Assembly: GCF_016124105.1 (NCBI RefSeq)
Contig: NZ_JADGMQ010000005.1
Span: 149,064-213,063 of the forward strand
Direction: 5' to 3'
DNA: 64,000 nt
DNA from: Aquamicrobium zhengzhouense
GTDB taxonomy: Bacteria > Pseudomonadota > Alphaproteobacteria > Rhizobiales > Rhizobiaceae
Shown: positions 18,367 to 26,903 of the stretch, one piece after another
Position numbering within the stretch: position 1 is the stretch's first letter
How the letters are laid out: each line of letters starts with the position of its first letter
Notes under the pieces: generated by a model
Told to the model about the DNA's origin: nothing
What the model saw: the letters and a program-made list of their open reading frames with translations, nothing else
The model's database searches: none
Position numbers and translations under genes: made by a program

Positions 18367-20457
18367 ATGATGACAGTCCTATATTGCATCAGGGACGACC
18401 ATAACATCGTCCTGGTGTTGCTGGCGGCCGCAGTATGCGTGGGAGGCACGATTACGATCAAGCGCCTGCTCACCGACGCTACACGAACATGCGGGATGCA
18501 GAAGGCGGCTTGGCTGTTCATTGCTGCCGTAGCGGCTGGCGCATCCATCTGGTGCACGCATTTCATCGCCATGCTCGGCTACGAACCCGGGGCGCCGGTA
18601 TCGTTCGACCCGGTCATGACGGTGATCTCGTTGCTGGTTGCTGTCGGAGGCTGCGGTGTCGGCTTCACCGTTGCCACCAGCGGCAAGACGCGGCTGTCAC
18701 CGGCGCTCGGCGGAGCATTCGTCGGCTTGTCCATCGCCGCGATGCACTATACCGGCATGATCGCATATCGCATTCAGGGCATCCTGACATGGGATATGAA
18801 CTACCTTTACGCGTCGATCGTCCTCGCGACGGTTTTCTCGGCGCTCGCGCTGCATATTTTCATGCGCCCTCCCCTGCCGCGCGCACGTCTGGCAGCAACC
18901 GGATCGCTGGTTCTGGCGATCGTCAGCCTGCACTTTACCGGCATGGCTGCATTTCGCGTCGAGCCAATGCTGATCGACGGATCCTTCTCTGATCCTGCAG
19001 CCCTGCGGGCACTTGCAATTGCGATTGCCGGTGTGAGCATCATCATTGTCGGCTCGGCCCTTGCCAGCCACCTCATCGACGGAAGCGTGCGGGCGGAATC
19101 CATCGAGCGGCTGCGCGAAATGGCGTTGACCGACAGCCTCACCAGCCTGCCGAACCGCGTCAGCTTCAACGATCGGATCGATCATGAAATCGAGCTGGCA
19201 AATGAATCAGGCGGGAAACTCGCGCTGATCTGCATTGACCTTGACCGTTTCAAGGAGATCAACGACTTGAGGGGTCATGCGGCCGGCGATCTCGTCCTGC
19301 AGACAATCGGCCAGAGGATGCGTGACCGGCTTCAGGGACATGATTTCATCGCCCGGCTGGGAGGTGACGAATTCGCCGCGCTTCATCGCTACAAAAGCAA
19401 GACAGGCCTCTCCGATTTTCTTGCCAAGATCGAAGCTGCAGTCAATGAGCCCATCCAGATTGACGAGACCGAGTTCTCGCCGGGCGCAAGCATCGGTGTC
19501 GCGCTCTTGCCAGACGACGCGATCTCCAAGGAAGCCCTGATCAACAATGCGGATCTGGCGATGTATCGCGCCAAGGCCGATCTGGTCCATTCGATCTGCT
19601 TCTACGAACAGTCAATGGACGAGACGGTTCGTGCGCGCCGGACGCTGACGGCAGACCTCAAGGAGGCCATCGAGAAGGATCAGCTCGACATCCACTATCA
19701 GGTGCAGACATCGGTCGCGACGGGCGAAATTCGCGGATTTGAGGCTTTGCTTCGCTGGAAGCACCCGGAGCGTGGACATATCTCGCCAATGGAGTTCATC
19801 CCGCTGGCAGAAGAAAGCGGCCTGATCCTTCCGCTCGGTGAATGGGTTCTGCGAACAGCTTGCTCGCGGGCGGCCAACTGGCAGCCGGCCTACAAGGTGT
19901 CGATCAACATCTCGCCGGTGCAGTTCGTTCATGCAGATTTACCGCGCTTGATCGATGAAATCCTCAAGGAGACCGGCCTGCAACCAGCGCGGCTTGAGCT
20001 TGAGCTGACCGAATCCACGATCTTCGCAGACAAGGAGCGCTCCTTCGCCATGTTGCGGCAGATCAAGGAACTTGGTGTCAGCATCGCGCTCGATGATTTC
20101 GGGACCGGCTATTCCTCCCTCGAAACGCTGCGCTCCTTTCCCTTCGACAAGATCAAGCTCGATCGTTCTTTCATGGGAGAGGCAGAGACCAGCCCCCAGG
20201 CGAAGGCGATCATCCGTGCCGTGCTCGCGCTCGGCAAAAGCCTTGAGATCCCCGTCCTCGCTGAAGGCATCGAGACGCAGGGGCAATTGTCGCTTCTCAG
20301 CGCTGAAGGGTGTGACGAAGCGCAGGGCTATCTGCTGGGCCGCCCGGTCCCGTTGTTCAACATCATCGAATCCGGCCAGGTTAAACTCGCGACCATCGCA
20401 CTGCCCGATGCAATTGCGTGTCCCAACGGCATCAAGGGCGGGCAGGCGGTCGCCTGA
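18367..20457 (+). CDS. MHYT-GGDEF-EAL cyclic-di-GMP signalling protein
   Basis: An inner-membrane protein of about 696 residues. The N-terminal ~250 residues are an MHYT sensor with seven hydrophobic helices and three repeats (WCTHFIAML, AMHYTGMIAY, LHFTGMAAF), thought to bind metal and sense a diatomic gas or redox signal. Next is a GGDEF domain with intact active site RLGGDEFAA, then an EAL domain with EALLRW, DDFGTGYSS and AEGIE intact. Both synthesis and breakdown of c-di-GMP are therefore possible. The ATG at 18367 is chosen over a hydrophilic upstream extension. It converges with mur (4 bp gap). Confidence 0.92.
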   Translation: MMTVLYCIRDDHNIVLVLLAAAVCVGGTITIKRLLTDATRTCGMQKAAWLFIAAVAAGASIWCTHFIAMLGYEPGAPVSFDPVMTVISLLVAVGGCGVGFTVATSGKTRLSPALGGAFVGLSIAAMHYTGMIAYRIQGILTWDMNYLYASIVLATVFSALALHIFMRPPLPRARLAATGSLVLAIVSLHFTGMAAFRVEPMLIDGSFSDPAALRALAIAIAGVSIIIVGSALASHLIDGSVRAESIERLREMALTDSLTSLPNRVSFNDRIDHEIELANESGGKLALICIDLDRFKEINDLRGHAAGDLVLQTIGQRMRDRLQGHDFIARLGGDEFAALHRYKSKTGLSDFLAKIEAAVNEPIQIDETEFSPGASIGVALLPDDAISKEALINNADLAMYRAKADLVHSICFYEQSMDETVRARRTLTADLKEAIEKDQLDIHYQVQTSVATGEIRGFEALLRWKHPERGHISPMEFIPLAEESGLILPLGEWVLRTACSRAANWQPAYKVSINISPVQFVHADLPRLIDEILKETGLQPARLELELTESTIFADKERSFAMLRQIKELGVSIALDDFGTGYSSLETLRSFPFDKIKLDRSFMGEAETSPQAKAIIRAVLALGKSLEIPVLAEGIETQGQLSLLSAEGCDEAQGYLLGRPVPLFNIIESGQVKLATIALPDAIACPNGIKGGQAVA

Positions 20458-20461
20458 CACG

Positions 20462-20893
20462 CTATTTCTTGCGCCGTCGCCGCCCGTAAAGCTCAAGGCG
20501 ATGGTGCACGATGTCATAACCGAGCGCACGGGCGATTTCCTGCTGCAGCTCTTCGATGCGCTCGGAGTGAAACTCGATCACGTCGCCGGTCTCGATATCG
20601 ATCAGGTGATCGTGATGCTCACCGATTGCCGGCTCGAAGCGTGACGGCCCGCCTTCAAAGGCGTGGCGGTGGATGGCGCCAATCCCTTCCAGCAGCTTCA
20701 TCGTCCGGTAGACCGTCGATAGCGAAATGCTCGGATCCAGAGCGACCGCCCGCTTGAAAATCTCCATCGCATCCGGGTGATCTTCCGCATCTGTGAGGAT
20801 GCCAAGGATAACCCGCCGCGGACGCGTAATACGCACACCCGCTTCGCGCAGTGCCGTCTCATAATCCGGCTTCTGAATCACAGTCTCAGTCAT
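20462..20893 (-). CDS. mur: Fur-family metal regulator, probably the manganese regulator Mur
   Basis: A 143-residue Fur-superfamily repressor. The winged helix (~residues 15-85) includes [11 protein letters not shown] and the recognition helix [13 protein letters not shown]; the dimer/metal domain has [18 protein letters not shown], the conserved His cluster. In rhizobia the Fur orthologue acts as Mur and represses Mn uptake. Its position beside sitABCD, with a perfect palindrome at the sitA promoter, supports that role here. Irr, another family member, lacks this neighbourhood and usually carries a heme motif not seen here. Confidence 0.88.
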   Translation of the reverse strand: MTETVIQKPDYETALREAGVRITRPRRVILGILTDAEDHPDAMEIFKRAVALDPSISLSTVYRTMKLLEGIGAIHRHAFEGGPSRFEPAIGEHHDHLIDIETGDVIEFHSERIEELQQEIARALGYDIVHHRLELYGRRRRKK

Positions 20894-21108
20894 CGCGCGA
20901 CTATGCGACAGCGGTGCCCGCGATGCAAAGCGGCCATGAAAGATGCGCCCAGCTTTCCATCAGCTTGCCCCGCAACCTTCGAGAAATGAGTTCCTCTGCG
21001 GGCGGCGTCCGGACCTTACCGACCTTCCTGTCAAAACTTCAGCTCTTTGCGCGGGATTGCCACCAGCCAAAATCGCGACCGTCGCCCGTGCGGACAGCCA
21101 CTGCCTCC

Positions 21109-21136
21109 TGACCTCTGACCTCTGACCTCTGACCTC
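21109..21136. repeat. four tandem copies of a 7-bp unit
   Basis: Four perfect head-to-tail copies of TGACCTC (21109-21136) lie in the mur-sitA intergenic region, 25 bp before the sitA palindrome. Such short tandem repeats can change copy number by slippage. No protein is encoded there convincingly. Confidence 0.85.
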
Positions 21137-21160
21137 GTCGGATGAAAAACACCGCTCTAG

Positions 21161-21177
21161 TTGCAAACGATTTGCAA
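21161..21177 (+). promoter_or_regulatory. palindromic operator at the sitA promoter, probable Mur box
   Basis: A perfect 7-3-7 inverted repeat, TTGCAAA-CGA-TTTGCAA. It is overlapped on its right side by a GCAATTGC palindrome and lies 5 bp upstream of the -35 box. The position beside mur and before a Mn importer makes it the likely Mur/Fur-family binding site. Confidence 0.65.
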
Positions 21178-21182
21178 TTGCA

Positions 21183-21211
21183 TTGACAGCTTGCGTGACC
21201 TCCCCTACGTT
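21183..21211 (+). promoter_or_regulatory. sitA promoter
   Basis: A consensus -35 TTGACA (21183-21188), 17 nt, then TACGTT (21206-21211). The start of transcription would be near 21218, about 24 nt before the sitA ATG. The palindrome at 21161-21177 sits immediately upstream. Confidence 0.6.
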
Positions 21212-21241
21212 AGGCACGCAATCTTCCATTCCGGAGTACAA

Positions 21242-22129
21242 ATGCGCCTGAAGACAATCCTATTAGCGGCCGCCACGGGACTGACCCTGATGACCGCTCC
21301 TGCCCTTGCTGAAAAGTTCAAGGTCGTGACCACGTTCACCGTGATCGCCGACATTGCCAAGAATGTTGCGGGCGATGCGGCTGAGGTGGAGTCCATCACT
21401 CGCCCCAACGCCGAGATCCATGAATATCAGCCGACACCCGGCGACATGCTGCGTGCGCAGGATGCGGACCTCGTCCTGTGGAACGGCCTCAATCTCGAAC
21501 TCTGGTTCGAGCGCTTCTTCAACAATCTGCGCGACGTGCCGAGCGTTACCGTCAGCGACGGCGTCGAGCCGATGAGCATTTCGGACGGCCCCTATTCGGG
21601 TAAGCCGAACCCCCATGCCTGGATGAGCCCGTCCGACGCGATCAAATATGTCGAGAACATCCGCGCAGCATTTGCCGAGCATGATCCGGAAAACGCCGAG
21701 ATCTATGCCGCCAATGCTGCAAGCTACACTGCCGAGATCGAGGCTGCCGTCGCGCCGATCCGCGAGCAACTCGCTGCGATCCCGGAAGAGCGCCGCTGGT
21801 TTGTCACCAGTGAAGGCGCATTCTCCTATCTCGCCCGCGATTTCGGCCTGAAGGAGCTTTATCTCTGGCCGATCAACGCCGACAGCCAGGGCACGCCGCA
21901 ACAGATCCGCAAAGTCATTGACGCGGTGCGCGAGCACAAGATCCCTGCCGTCTTCAGCGAAAGCACGGTCTCGTCCGACCCGGCCGAGCAGGTCGCACGC
22001 GAGACCGGCGCCAAGTATGGCGGCGTCCTCTATGTCGATTCACTCTCTGATGAAAGCGGTCCGGTCCCGACATATCTGGATCTCTTGAAGGTCACCGCGC
22101 AGACCATTGCCAAGGGGCTGTCTGAATGA
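21242..22129 (+). CDS. sitA: manganese/iron ABC transporter, periplasmic binding protein
   Basis: SitA captures Mn2+ (and possibly Fe2+) in the periplasm for SitBCD. The 295-residue protein begins with a Sec signal peptide ([14 protein letters not shown]...ALA). The metal ligands expected in cluster A-I binding proteins are seen: His in [12 protein letters not shown], His in [11 protein letters not shown], Glu in FSEST and an Asp near the C terminus (YVDSLS). The ATG at 21242 follows GGAG. The stop overlaps sitB by 4 bp. Control by the adjacent Mur through the upstream palindrome is likely. Confidence 0.93.
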   Translation: MRLKTILLAAATGLTLMTAPALAEKFKVVTTFTVIADIAKNVAGDAAEVESITRPNAEIHEYQPTPGDMLRAQDADLVLWNGLNLELWFERFFNNLRDVPSVTVSDGVEPMSISDGPYSGKPNPHAWMSPSDAIKYVENIRAAFAEHDPENAEIYAANAASYTAEIEAAVAPIREQLAAIPEERRWFVTSEGAFSYLARDFGLKELYLWPINADSQGTPQQIRKVIDAVREHKIPAVFSESTVSSDPAEQVARETGAKYGGVLYVDSLSDESGPVPTYLDLLKVTAQTIAKGLSE

Positions 22130-23055
22130 ACCAAGTCGTGCTCAAAAAAGCACCGAAAGAGGCCGGCACTTCGGGTGCCGGCCTCGCCGTTGACTCGGTC
22201 ACCGTCAGCTACCGGAATGGCTTGACGGCGCTGACCAATGTCAATTTTTCCATCCCTCGCGGCACGATCACCGCGCTTGTCGGCGTCAACGGCTCGGGCA
22301 AGTCCACCCTCTTCAAGGCGATCATGGGCTTTGTCCCGCTCGCGGGCGGCTCCGTCTCGATCATGAGCCTTCCTGCCAGGCAGGCCTTGACGAAAAACCT
22401 CGTTGCCTATGTGCCGCAGGCCGAAGAGGTCGACTGGAATTTCCCGATCCTCGTCGAAGACGTCGTCATGATGGGCCGCTACGGCCACATGAACTTTTTG
22501 CGCATCCCCTCGTCCAACGACCGCCGCAAGGTTGATGAGGCGCTCGAGCGGGTTGGCATGAGCGCTTATCGCAAGCGCCAGATCGGCGAATTGTCGGGCG
22601 GTCAAAAGAAGCGCGTCTTCCTTGCCCGTGCGCTGGCGCAGGAGGGGCAGGTCATCCTGCTTGACGAACCATTCACCGGCGTCGACGTCACCACCGAAGA
22701 AGCAATCATCGCGCTATTGCGTGACCTCCGTGACGAAGGCCGTGTCATGCTGGTCTCGACGCACAATCTGGGATCTGTGCCAGAATTCTGCGACCGGGCC
22801 GTCCTGCTTCTCAACCGCACGGTTCTTGCCTCGGGCACGACCCACGACGTCTTCACGCGTGACAATCTCGAGCAGACCTTTGGCGGCGTGTTGCGCCACT
22901 TCGTTCTCGGCGGATCTGCTCTGCACGACGACGAAGATGCGCGCTCAGTCACGGTTCTGACCGACGATGAACGCCCCTTCGTGCTCTACGGCGACAAGGC
23001 GCATTCAACCAGCGGACCGACATCAGCGGCCTCTGAGGAGAAGGGTGGATCGTGA
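22126..23055 (+). CDS. sitB: manganese/iron ABC transporter ATP-binding protein
   Basis: The 309-residue ATPase of the metal importer. Walker A is GVNGSGKST, the signature is [15 protein letters not shown], Walker B is [12 protein letters not shown] and the switch His is in STHNLGS. The N terminus has a ~20-residue hydrophilic extension and the C terminus a polar tail after residue 270. ATGA overlap with sitA and GTGA overlap with sitC indicate coupled translation. Confidence 0.94.
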   Translation: MNQVVLKKAPKEAGTSGAGLAVDSVTVSYRNGLTALTNVNFSIPRGTITALVGVNGSGKSTLFKAIMGFVPLAGGSVSIMSLPARQALTKNLVAYVPQAEEVDWNFPILVEDVVMMGRYGHMNFLRIPSSNDRRKVDEALERVGMSAYRKRQIGELSGGQKKRVFLARALAQEGQVILLDEPFTGVDVTTEEAIIALLRDLRDEGRVMLVSTHNLGSVPEFCDRAVLLLNRTVLASGTTHDVFTRDNLEQTFGGVLRHFVLGGSALHDDEDARSVTVLTDDERPFVLYGDKAHSTSGPTSAASEEKGGS

Positions 23056-23912
23056 GCCTCCTCCTTGAACCCTTTTCCTATGGCTACATGGTCAATGCCA
23101 TGTGGGTCTCGGCGCTGGTGGGCGCGGTCTGCGCGTTCCTCTCGGCCTATCTGATGCTCAAAGGCTGGTCGCTGATTGGTGATGCGCTCTCGCACGCGAT
23201 CGTGCCGGGCGTTGCCGGGGCCTATATGCTGGGCCTCCCCTTCGCCGTCGGCGCGTTCCTGTCAGGCGGGCTTGCGGCCGGCGCGATGCTGTTTCTCACC
23301 CAGCAGACCAAGCTGCGCGAAGATGCCGTCATCGGTCTCATCTTCTCGTCCTTCTTTGGCCTTGGCCTCTTCATCGTCTCGCTGTCGCCGACCTCGGTGA
23401 ACATCCAGACTATCGTGCTGGGCAATATCCTTGCTGTCACGCCCTCCGATACTCTGCAGCTCGTCCTGATCGCCGGCATCTCGCTCGCTATCCTGATCGT
23501 GAAGTGGAAGGATCTGATGGTCGTCTTCTTCGACGAGAACCACGCGCGCTCGATCGGGCTTAATCCCGGCCTGCTGCGCGTCCTGTTCTTCACGCTTCTG
23601 GCTGCCTCAACTGTCGCCGCTTTGCAGACGGTCGGTGCATTCCTCGTCATCGCCATGGTGGTGACGCCGGGCGCGACCGCTTATCTCCTCACCGATCGCT
23701 TTCCGCGCCTCATTGTCATCAGCGTCGCCATTGGCACGCTGACGAGCTTCGTCGGTGCCTATGCCAGCTACTTCATCGACGGCGCGACCGGCGGCATCAT
23801 CGTTGTTTTCCAGACGCTGATCTTCCTTGCTGCATTCGTCTTCGCGCCCAAGCACGGCGTGCTGGCCGCACGACGTCAGGCGCGCAAGGCACTTGCGGAG
23901 GCGACGCGATGA
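23052..23912 (+). CDS. sitC: manganese/iron ABC transporter permease
   Basis: A 286-residue inner-membrane permease of the ABC-3 family with about eight hydrophobic segments, among them [27 protein letters not shown] sequence and [21 protein letters not shown]. The start is GTG at 23052, overlapping the sitB stop. The Arg-rich C terminus overlaps the ATG of sitD. It is closely related to SitD, with which it should form the heterodimeric channel. Confidence 0.93.
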   Translation: MSLLLEPFSYGYMVNAMWVSALVGAVCAFLSAYLMLKGWSLIGDALSHAIVPGVAGAYMLGLPFAVGAFLSGGLAAGAMLFLTQQTKLREDAVIGLIFSSFFGLGLFIVSLSPTSVNIQTIVLGNILAVTPSDTLQLVLIAGISLAILIVKWKDLMVVFFDENHARSIGLNPGLLRVLFFTLLAASTVAALQTVGAFLVIAMVVTPGATAYLLTDRFPRLIVISVAIGTLTSFVGAYASYFIDGATGGIIVVFQTLIFLAAFVFAPKHGVLAARRQARKALAEATR

Positions 23913-24742
23913 TCGAGACATTGCTTTTGCCGTTCCAGTTTCCGTTCATGCAGCAGGCCTTCATCATCGGCCTGCTGGTCGCGCTGCCGATGGGGCTTCT
24001 GTCGCCGTTTCTGGTGCTGAAGGGCTGGTCGTTGATGGGAGATGCCATCAGCCATGCTGTGCTGCCCGGCATCGTGCTTGCCTATCTAGCCGGTCTGCCG
24101 CTGGCGGTTGGCGCGTTCTCTGCCGGCATGGTCTGCTCGCTGGCGGTCGGCTACCTCAAGGAAAACAGCCGCGTGAAGGAAGACACCGTCATGGGCGTCG
24201 TCTTTTCGGGAATGTTCGGCCTTGGCATCGTCATGTTCTCGATGATCGAGAGCGACCTGCATCTTCTGCACGTGCTCTTCGGCGACATTTTGGGCGTCAC
24301 CTGGCGTGATGTCATCGAGACGGGCGTGATTGCGCTGGTGACGCTTGGCTTTGGCGGGCTTTTGCGCCGCGATCTTCTGCTTGCCGCCTTCGATCCGCAG
24401 CATGCGCGCGCCATCGGCCTGCCGGTGCGCGTCTATCACTACGGATTGCTGGCGATCCTGTCGCTGACGATCGTTGGCGCGCTGAAAGCAGTCGGCATCA
24501 TTCTCGCCATAGCCATGCTGATTGCGCCCGGCGCAACCGCGTTCCTTCTAACCCGCCGCTTCGAAGCGATGGTGGCGGTCTCGATGCTGATCGCAACCGC
24601 CTGTGCGTTCTTCGGCGTCTATCTGTCGTTCTTCATCGACAGTGCGCCGGCACCGACCATCGTGGTCCTGATGGCGCTGGTTTTCATCGCCGCATTCATC
24701 AAGACCACAGTGTCAGCCTCTAGGGCCGCGGCGGCACGTTAA
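23909..24742 (+). CDS. sitD: manganese/iron ABC transporter permease
   Basis: A 277-residue ABC-3 family permease, the second channel subunit. It shares with SitC the LKGWSLMGDAISHAVLPG and AIAMLIAPGATAFLL patterns. It starts at an ATG overlapping the sitC stop. Its last 23 bp overlap the end of the convergent glutathione transferase gene (24720-24742), so no terminator fits between them. Confidence 0.93.
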   Translation: MIETLLLPFQFPFMQQAFIIGLLVALPMGLLSPFLVLKGWSLMGDAISHAVLPGIVLAYLAGLPLAVGAFSAGMVCSLAVGYLKENSRVKEDTVMGVVFSGMFGLGIVMFSMIESDLHLLHVLFGDILGVTWRDVIETGVIALVTLGFGGLLRRDLLLAAFDPQHARAIGLPVRVYHYGLLAILSLTIVGALKAVGIILAIAMLIAPGATAFLLTRRFEAMVAVSMLIATACAFFGVYLSFFIDSAPAPTIVVLMALVFIAAFIKTTVSASRAAAAR

Positions 24743-25424
24743 GGCCGATTTGGCTTGCCGGGCGAGCGATGCAACGCTCGACCCAGGCCTTGGTGTTCGG
24801 CAGATCATCAAGGCCGAGTACCTCGGCAGCGCCATAACCTTCGCGCAGCGAGCGCACCCACGGGAAGATCGCAAGGTCAGCGATGGTGTACTCGTCGCCC
24901 ATGAACCAGGTGCGGCCTTCCATGCGCTGTTCGATCACGCCGAGCAGGCGCTTGGCCTCGTTCTGGTAGCGCTCAAGCGGGCGCTTGTCCTCGATGTCCT
25001 TGCCGGCAAACTTGAAGAAGAAGCCGAACTGCCCAAACATTGGGCCGACGCCGCCCATCTGGAAGAATACCCACTGGATGGTCTCTGCACGCAGTGCCGG
25101 ATCTTGAGGCAGCAGCTTGCCTGTCTTTTCAGCAAGGTAGAGCAAGATCGCACCGGATTCGAACAGGCCGAACGGCTTGCCGCCCGGACCGTTGGGATCG
25201 ACGATCGCCGGGATCTTCCCGTTCGGATTGAGCGTCAGGAAATCTTCCGTCCAGGTCTCATTCTTCCCGATATGGACCAGATGAGCTTCATAGGGGATGC
25301 CGAGCTCTTCGAGCGCGATGGAAACCTTCACACCATTGGGCGTCGGGAACGAGTAGAGCTGCAGCTTGCTCGGGTCCTGCGCTGGCCAGCGCTTGGTGAT
25401 GGGGAAGCGGGAGAGATCAGTCAT
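24720..25424 (-). CDS. glutathione S-transferase (YghU/Ure2-like)
   Basis: A 234-residue cytosolic glutathione transferase. The N-terminal thioredoxin-like domain has LYSFPTPNGVKVSIALEE and the glutathione-contact phrases NPNGKIPAIVDP and LFESGAILLYLAEKTG; the C-terminal all-helical domain has IADLAIFPW. These fit the nu-class YghU group, which has disulfide reductase activity. The ATG at 25424 begins MTDLSRFPITKRW; the longer frame to 25499 lacks a clear site. It converges on, and overlaps, sitD. Confidence 0.9.
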   Translation of the reverse strand: MTDLSRFPITKRWPAQDPSKLQLYSFPTPNGVKVSIALEELGIPYEAHLVHIGKNETWTEDFLTLNPNGKIPAIVDPNGPGGKPFGLFESGAILLYLAEKTGKLLPQDPALRAETIQWVFFQMGGVGPMFGQFGFFFKFAGKDIEDKRPLERYQNEAKRLLGVIEQRMEGRTWFMGDEYTIADLAIFPWVRSLREGYGAAEVLGLDDLPNTKAWVERCIARPASQIGLNVPPRP

Positions 25425-25550
25425 GAGGTGGGTATACCTTTCGTGCATGGTCCGGCTCAGCGGAACATTGAGAGATAGCCATCGCTGGTAAAGGCGCAAG
25501 CAGAACGGACAGCTTCACCGCTTATGTCGCGATGACAGCCGACGCCGGAC

Positions 25551-26000
25551 CTATTCGGTCTCCGGCTTTTTTCCCCTGACGAAAATCGTCACGCCGTTCT
25601 GATCGTCGAATTCGAGCGCAATAACGTCAGTGAGCATGACCGACCGCGAATCGACGGCGTGATAGAACATGGCACTGCCCTGGATCGACTCTCGGAGCTC
25701 GGTGATCTGGGGCTTGTATTCCAGCAGCTTCGCCTCGACGTCGGTGTCCTCGTCGTTCAGATCCGGGATGAAGACGATCTCGACCCGGTCCAGCGAGAAT
25801 TTGCGCCTGACGGTCGCCGCCGCCTGCGACGCGTTTTCGATCGCGGCAATGATGCGGCCCTCATCCTTCGTTGCGGCTTCCTCGCCCGTGGTGACGTCGG
25901 AGCCCACGATCGTGTCGATCGCTCCCTCTTTGTCCAAGCCTTGGGCAAAAGACGTGACTGCCCCTGCAAACAGCATGGCAATCAAAAGGAGAAGTCTCAT
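25551..26000 (-). CDS. exported protein of unknown function behind an EcfG-type promoter
   Basis: A 149-residue protein with a Sec signal peptide (MRLLLLIAMLFAGAVTSFAQ). The mature part is acidic, contains IVGSDVTTGEEAATKDEGRI and a probable alpha/beta region, and has no Cys and no family motif recognised by eye. AGGAAA precedes the ATG. An EcfG-type promoter at 26044-26069 suggests induction in the general stress response, so a periplasmic stress role is possible but not shown. Confidence 0.75.
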   Translation of the reverse strand: MRLLLLIAMLFAGAVTSFAQGLDKEGAIDTIVGSDVTTGEEAATKDEGRIIAAIENASQAAATVRRKFSLDRVEIVFIPDLNDEDTDVEAKLLEYKPQITELRESIQGSAMFYHAVDSRSVMLTDVIALEFDDQNGVTIFVRGKKPETE

Positions 26001-26043
26001 CCGCAGATTTCCTCACTAAACGTGTTTCGGGATATTTTGGGTG

Positions 26044-26069
26044 AACGGTGCAGATAACCTTTGCGTTCC
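26044..26069 (-). promoter_or_regulatory. EcfG-type general stress promoter
   Basis: Reading leftward, GGAAC (26069-26065), exactly 17 nt, then CGTT (26047-26044), which matches the alphaproteobacterial EcfG pattern GGAAC-N16/17-CGTT. Transcription would start about 37 nt before the ATG of the 149-residue exported protein. Confidence 0.7.
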
Positions 26070-26071
26070 TT

Positions 26072-26102
26072 AAACCAAAACGACGCGAAGGGCTCGCGTC
26101 GT
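26072..26102 (-). terminator. Rho-independent terminator of the 142-residue exported protein
   Basis: On the minus strand, ACGACGCGA pairs with TCGCGTCGT (9 bp, 5-nt loop), followed by a T-rich run (TTTGGTTT). It lies 27 bp after the stop at 26129 and immediately upstream of the EcfG-type promoter of the next gene. Confidence 0.8.
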
Positions 26103-26128
26103 CAGGTCTGTCTGAATGTCAGAATTAT

Positions 26129-26554
26129 CTATAGCTGATAAAGGACCAGTGCGCCATTACCGGCCACTTCAGCGCCCACTATGCTTGATAGATCAACGCC
26201 TTGAGCTGCGAGGCTGTCCGCCACTTCAGGATTGCTCGCTATGGCCGACTGAAGCTCATATACCGACTGTCGATTTTCCGAGACGACGAAATTGATCTGC
26301 GCGTTGTCAGCGCCGGTGATACGGGTAACCGTAACTCCGCTGAAGCTGTCCATTGACGTGATTGAACGAATTGCGCCGGCGCTACCGGTAACCACGGAGA
26401 ATGCGTCGCTGGTGTTCGCCTGTTGATCGATGGAAGCTGTGGTGCCTTCATCGATTTCCGCACCAAGATCAGCGCTTACCTGCGCATAAACCGGGGCGGA
26501 AACAACGGCTGCACCCATTACGAAGGCGGCGGTCGTAGCTTGAAGACGTTTCAT
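26129..26554 (-). CDS. exported protein of unknown function
   Basis: A 141-residue protein with a Sec signal peptide (MKRLQATTAAFVMGAAVVSAPVYA). The mature part is rich in Ser, Ala, Asp and Val, contains VTVTRITGADNAQINFVVSE and ends with a hydrophobic GNGALVLYQL. No Cys and no recognised family. The ATG at 26554 follows GGAGG by 8-9 nt. It has its own terminator and a long 5' region whose right part contains several inverted repeats. It is probably periplasmic. Confidence 0.72.
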   Translation of the reverse strand: MKRLQATTAAFVMGAAVVSAPVYAQVSADLGAEIDEGTTASIDQQANTSDAFSVVTGSAGAIRSITSMDSFSGVTVTRITGADNAQINFVVSENRQSVYELQSAIASNPEVADSLAAQGVDLSSIVGAEVAGNGALVLYQL

Positions 26555-26687
26555 AGGGGTTGTCCTCCTTGGGACGGTTCCGGCTTGGAAGGAGGCGTCC
26601 TCGCGTCCACCTTGCAATGATGGGCTCTTAAGAAGCCTCATGGCCGGGAACGTCATCTGAAGGAAATTTTACGGCGAGATTATGGAA

Positions 26688-26752
26688 CGCGACCAGAGGG
26701 AGGGAACACCCCATCCAGAGCGCTCCCAAGGAGGAACGTCCACCCTGGTCGC
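26688..26752. repeat. long nested inverted repeat in the 26.55-26.90 kb intergenic region
   Basis: A perfect 8-bp inverted repeat, GCGACCAG / CTGGTCGC, closes a ~49-nt interior that itself contains GGGAG / CTCCC. It could fold as RNA on either strand: the 5' region of the leftward exported-protein gene, or the far leader of the BMP-protein gene. No known riboswitch was recognised. Confidence 0.45.
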
Positions 26753-26761
26753 CCACCTTTC

Positions 26762-26843
26762 CTCTACGGCAAGATTCCAGATGTTTTTCAAGAAGCCGCG
26801 TGTAACATTGGTGTAGAGCGGGAAAACATCTCGCCACACGCGG
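26762..26843 (+). promoter_or_regulatory. interleaved inverted repeats (pseudoknot topology) upstream of the BMP gene
   Basis: Arm A AGATGTTTT (26779-26787) matches AAAACATCT (26823-26831), and arm B CCGCGTGT (26796-26803) matches ACACGCGG (26836-26843). The order A-B-A'-B' is that of a pseudoknot. A third 6-bp pair, CTCTAC / GTAGAG (26762-26767, 26813-26818), encloses the left arms. It ends 60 nt before the start codon of the BMP binding protein. A leader RNA switch or a paired DNA operator is possible. Confidence 0.4.
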
Positions 26844-26903
26844 GCGGAACGGACATCAAATCTTCTCCGCGTGCAATAAAGAAACCGACAGGATGTGGAC
26901 CAG

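Noticed and set aside
20960..21241. 93-residue leftward frame in the mur-sitA gap
   Set aside because: It translates the tandem heptamer and the promoter region and has no ribosome site.
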